Assembly: GCA_030040235.1 (NCBI GenBank)
Contig: JASHUC010000168.1
Coordinates: 1 to 7,748 of the forward strand
DNA: 7,748 nt
Reading direction: 5' to 3'
Origin: Gammaproteobacteria bacterium
GTDB lineage: Bacteria > Pseudomonadota > Gammaproteobacteria > Steroidobacterales > Steroidobacteraceae
Position numbers and translations under genes: made by a program
Shown here: positions 5,835-7,748 of the stretch, one piece after another
Layout: each line of letters begins with the position of its first letter
Position numbering within the stretch: position 1 is the first letter of the stretch
The notes under the pieces: generated by a model
Databases searched by the model: none
Seen by the model: only the letters and a program-made list of their open reading frames with translations
Told to the model about the DNA's origin: nothing

Positions 5835-7138
5835 GCGGCCGCGAGCAGCTCGGCACTGCGTCGCTGCGCACGGCGACCGGCCGGCGAATGACGTGGTGGC
5901 CGGGCTGGATCTGGGCGGTGCCGATCGCGGCGATCGGGATCGTCGTGTGGCTGATGCTGCGCGCGCTCAGCAGCCGCGGAATCGACGTGACGGTCTCCTT
6001 CGAGAACGCCGCCGGCATGAGCGTCAACAACACCCGGGTGTACTACCGCGGACTCGAGGTGGGTGCCGTCAGCCGTCTGGAGCTCGCCCCGGACGGGAGT
6101 CACATCATCGCGACGCTCGACATCGACGGGGACCTCGCCCCCTACGTCAACTCCGGCAGCGCCTTCTATCTCGAAGGCGCTCAGCCGAGCCTCGCCGATC
6201 CCTCCTCGCTCAAGTCGATCATCTCCGGACCGACCATCGAGCTCATTCCCGGACACGGTGCGGCGGCCCGGCAATTCACCGGGCGCGTGGGCGAGCCTCC
6301 GGAGAAGCTCGCAATCACCCTGCCCTATCTCGTGACCTTCGCCCCACCGGTCGGCGGCATCCCGGCCGGATCACCCGTGACGTTCGGCGGGTTTTCCGTG
6401 GGGGAGGTCGCGAGCACGGCGCTCGCCGTCGAGCCCCGCAGCGGTGTCGCCCAAACGCGCGCCGTGGTGCTCCTCGATCCGACGCGCTTTCACCTCATCG
6501 GCCTCGCGACCCCGGAGAGGCTCGGGACGCCCGAGAGCTGGAGCCCGGTCATGAACGAGGCGCTCGGCGAGCTCGTGCGTCACGGGCTGCGGGCGAGCCT
6601 CTCTCAAACACCTCCGCTCATCGGAAGTCCACAGATCGCCCTCGCCATGGTGCCGGGCGCTGCGCCGGCCGCTCTCGACACGAGCGGCCGCTATCCGGCC
6701 ATTCCGAGCGTCGCGGGTGGCGGGCTGCAAGCCTTCGCCGCGAGTCTCGGCCGCGTTCCGATCACCGCGATCGGCGACAACGTGCGTGCGATCACCGCAC
6801 AGCTTCGCACCCTCAGCAGCTCCCCGAGGCTCGAGGACAGTCTGCAGCATCTCGACCGCGCGCTCGCCGAGCTCGATGCGACCGTGCGTCAGTCGGGGCC
6901 GCAAGTGGCACCGACGCTCAACGATGTGCGTCAGACGGTCGATGCGCTGCGCAGGAGCGCGGCCCAGATCGATGCGACCGCGGCATCCGCCAGTGTCATG
7001 TTGAATGGCAGCGCCACACCGCCGGGCGGCAACATGCAACAGGCGCTCGAGGAGTTGACCGGCGCTGCGCGCTCGATCCGTGAGCTCGCCGACTATCTCG
7101 ACCGGCACCCCGAAGCCCTCATCCGGGGACGCCGCTGA
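5831..7138 (+). CDS. pqiB: PqiB-like MCE-domain protein, short form with two MCE domains
   Basis: This 435-residue protein has a cytoplasmic N-tail, one membrane anchor (about 25-44), then periplasmic MCE domains. MCE1 (about 50-141) runs from VTVSFENAAGMSVNNTRVYYRG through GLEVGAVSRLEL to SIISGPTIELIPG. A second MCE domain (about 163-276) contains VTFAPPVGGIPAGSPVTFGGFSVGEV. After an insertion it ends in LVRHGLRASLSQTPPLIGSPQIAL, which resembles the last MCE domain of PqiB. A helical region (about 300-425) with heptad-like AITAQLRTL, LDRALAELDATV and VDALRRSAAQI stretches probably forms the needle/tube. The closing ELADYLDRHPEALIRG is a family signature. E. coli PqiB has about 546 residues and three MCE domains; this protein lacks the middle one. 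It should form a hexameric tube carrying lipid between inner and outer membranes with PqiA and PqiC. Confidence 0.9.
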   Translation: MSGREQLGTASLRTATGRRMTWWPGWIWAVPIAAIGIVVWLMLRALSSRGIDVTVSFENAAGMSVNNTRVYYRGLEVGAVSRLELAPDGSHIIATLDIDGDLAPYVNSGSAFYLEGAQPSLADPSSLKSIISGPTIELIPGHGAAARQFTGRVGEPPEKLAITLPYLVTFAPPVGGIPAGSPVTFGGFSVGEVASTALAVEPRSGVAQTRAVVLLDPTRFHLIGLATPERLGTPESWSPVMNEALGELVRHGLRASLSQTPPLIGSPQIALAMVPGAAPAALDTSGRYPAIPSVAGGGLQAFAASLGRVPITAIGDNVRAITAQLRTLSSSPRLEDSLQHLDRALAELDATVRQSGPQVAPTLNDVRQTVDALRRSAAQIDATAASASVMLNGSATPPGGNMQQALEELTGAARSIRELADYLDRHPEALIRGRR

Positions 7139-7200
7139 GTGGGCTCTGCAGCCATGGCGCTGCCCGTTATCATTGGCGGCTATCCTCGGAGGAGACGCGG
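7139..7200 (+). other. pqiB-pqiC spacer with small hairpin
   Basis: This 62-base gap is the widest within the pqi genes. It holds a GCAGC/GCTGC inverted repeat (7148-7152 and 7159-7163, six-base loop). No T-run follows, so it is not an intrinsic terminator. It could affect message stability or the relative level of pqiC, but the stem is short. No clear promoter was found. Confidence 0.3.
7188..7195 (+). promoter_or_regulatory. Strong ribosome-binding site of pqiC
   Basis: GGAGGAGA ends five bases before the ATG at 7201, the best Shine-Dalgarno match in the window. It decides the pqiC start and would allow initiation independent of pqiB translation across the 62-base gap. Confidence 0.7.
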
Positions 7201-7748
7201 ATGAATCGGCCTTTCGCTACTGCTCTGCTCGTTGCGGGCGCGCTCACGGGCGTGGTCATGCTGCTTGCGAGCTGCGCCTCGAGTCCGCCATCGAAGTACT
7301 ACGCGCTCGCGGCAGCCCCCGCGAGCGGCGCTGCACCGCAAGCGCACGCGCAGCTGCCGGTCAGGGTGGTCGCCGTTCACATTCCTCCCATGCTCGATCG
7401 GCAGGAGATCGCGCGTCCGAGCGCGGGCAATCAGCTCGTGATCAGCAGCGATGAGCGCTGGGACGCCCCGCTCGATGAGATGATCCAGCAGGTTCTCACA
7501 CGCGATCTCATCGCGCGGCTGCCGGCGGGCAAGGTGATCCTCCCCGGCGCGCCGGCGCCGGCACGGGTCGATTTGATCGTAGTCAACATCCTCGATTTTC
7601 AGAGCGATGTGACGGGCAATGTGGTTTTCCAGGGAAGCTGGTCGCTGCTTGCGCCGGGGAGTGCCACTCCGGCGCTCATTCGCGATTTCCGCTACGGCGG
7701 GAACGCAAGTCCAGGCAGCACCGCCGATGAGGTTCAGGCAATGAGCAG
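7201..7748 (+). CDS. pqiC: PqiC-like ABC-type transport auxiliary lipoprotein (partial, 3' end missing)
   Basis: The first 182 codons are visible and the frame is open to the window end. A lipoprotein signal peptide ends in the lipobox LASC (22-25), with C25 as the lipidated residue. Ala at +2 fits sorting to the outer membrane. The mature start, SSPPSKYYALAA, matches the PqiC/DUF330 family, as do VRVVAVHIPPMLDRQEI (55-71), NQLVISSDERWDAPLDEMIQQVLTRDL (77-103) and VDLIVVNILDFQSD (123-136). PqiC is the outer-membrane partner of PqiB and is thought to dock or terminate its periplasmic tube. The full-length protein in this family is usually about 190-220 residues, so only the last part should lie outside the window. 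The start is set by the strong ribosome site and the signal peptide. Confidence 0.9.
   Translation, partial: MNRPFATALLVAGALTGVVMLLASCASSPPSKYYALAAAPASGAAPQAHAQLPVRVVAVHIPPMLDRQEIARPSAGNQLVISSDERWDAPLDEMIQQVLTRDLIARLPAGKVILPGAPAPARVDLIVVNILDFQSDVTGNVVFQGSWSLLAPGSATPALIRDFRYGGNASPGSTADEVQAMS

Noticed and set aside
5761..7083. Plus-strand open frame of 440 codons in a second frame of pqiB
   Set aside because: Arg-rich shadow. The MCE motifs and the C-terminal signature are all in the pqiB frame.

Overview
This is a GC-rich, densely coding stretch of a bacterial chromosome. The genes point to a Gram-negative proteobacterium: an outer-membrane lipoprotein, a periplasm-spanning MCE protein, several Sec-exported periplasmic proteins and a ClcB-type chloride channel. 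The codon third positions are strongly G/C. A high-GC gamma- or betaproteobacterium fits best, but no marker here fixes the family. No insertion sequence, phage gene, CRISPR array, tRNA or rRNA was recognised, and the window reads as ordinary vertically inherited chromosome.

Layout. (1) 1-296, + : the 3' end of a NitT/TauT-type ABC transporter ATPase, carrying the C-terminal 'AAA-associated' domain. (2) 365-868, + : a small secreted RcnB-family protein, with a plausible extended -10 promoter just upstream. (3) 890-1915, + : a 341-residue stand-alone MetE-type catalytic barrel with an intact zinc site. (4) 1940-3703, - : a ClcB-type ClC chloride channel with a C-terminal pair of CBS domains, convergent with (3). 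(5) 3704-3805 : a 102-bp divergent intergenic region with a -10 element for clcB and a perfect 6-3-6 palindrome. (6) 3806-4540, + : an exported SYLF (Ysc84-like) lipid-binding protein. (7) 4578-5834, 5831-7138 and 7201-end, + : pqiA, pqiB and pqiC. pqiA and pqiB overlap by four bases. pqiC is cut off by the window end.

How the genes fit together. Genes 6 and 7 read as one transcription unit of about 4 kb or more. PqiA (inner-membrane, eight helices, two zinc ribbons), PqiB (inner-membrane anchored MCE tube) and PqiC (outer-membrane lipoprotein) form a known inter-membrane lipid transport system. The SYLF gene directly ahead of them adds a predicted periplasmic lipid-binding protein, which suggests an accessory part for that system. 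PqiB is about 110 residues shorter than the E. coli protein and has two recognisable MCE domains instead of three. These two points are the most interesting features of the window. The ABC transporter, RcnB-like, MetE-like and ClcB genes show no obvious functional link to each other.

No gene-free stretch exceeds about 100 bases. Several long open frames lie antisense to real genes, as expected at this GC content, and were rejected.
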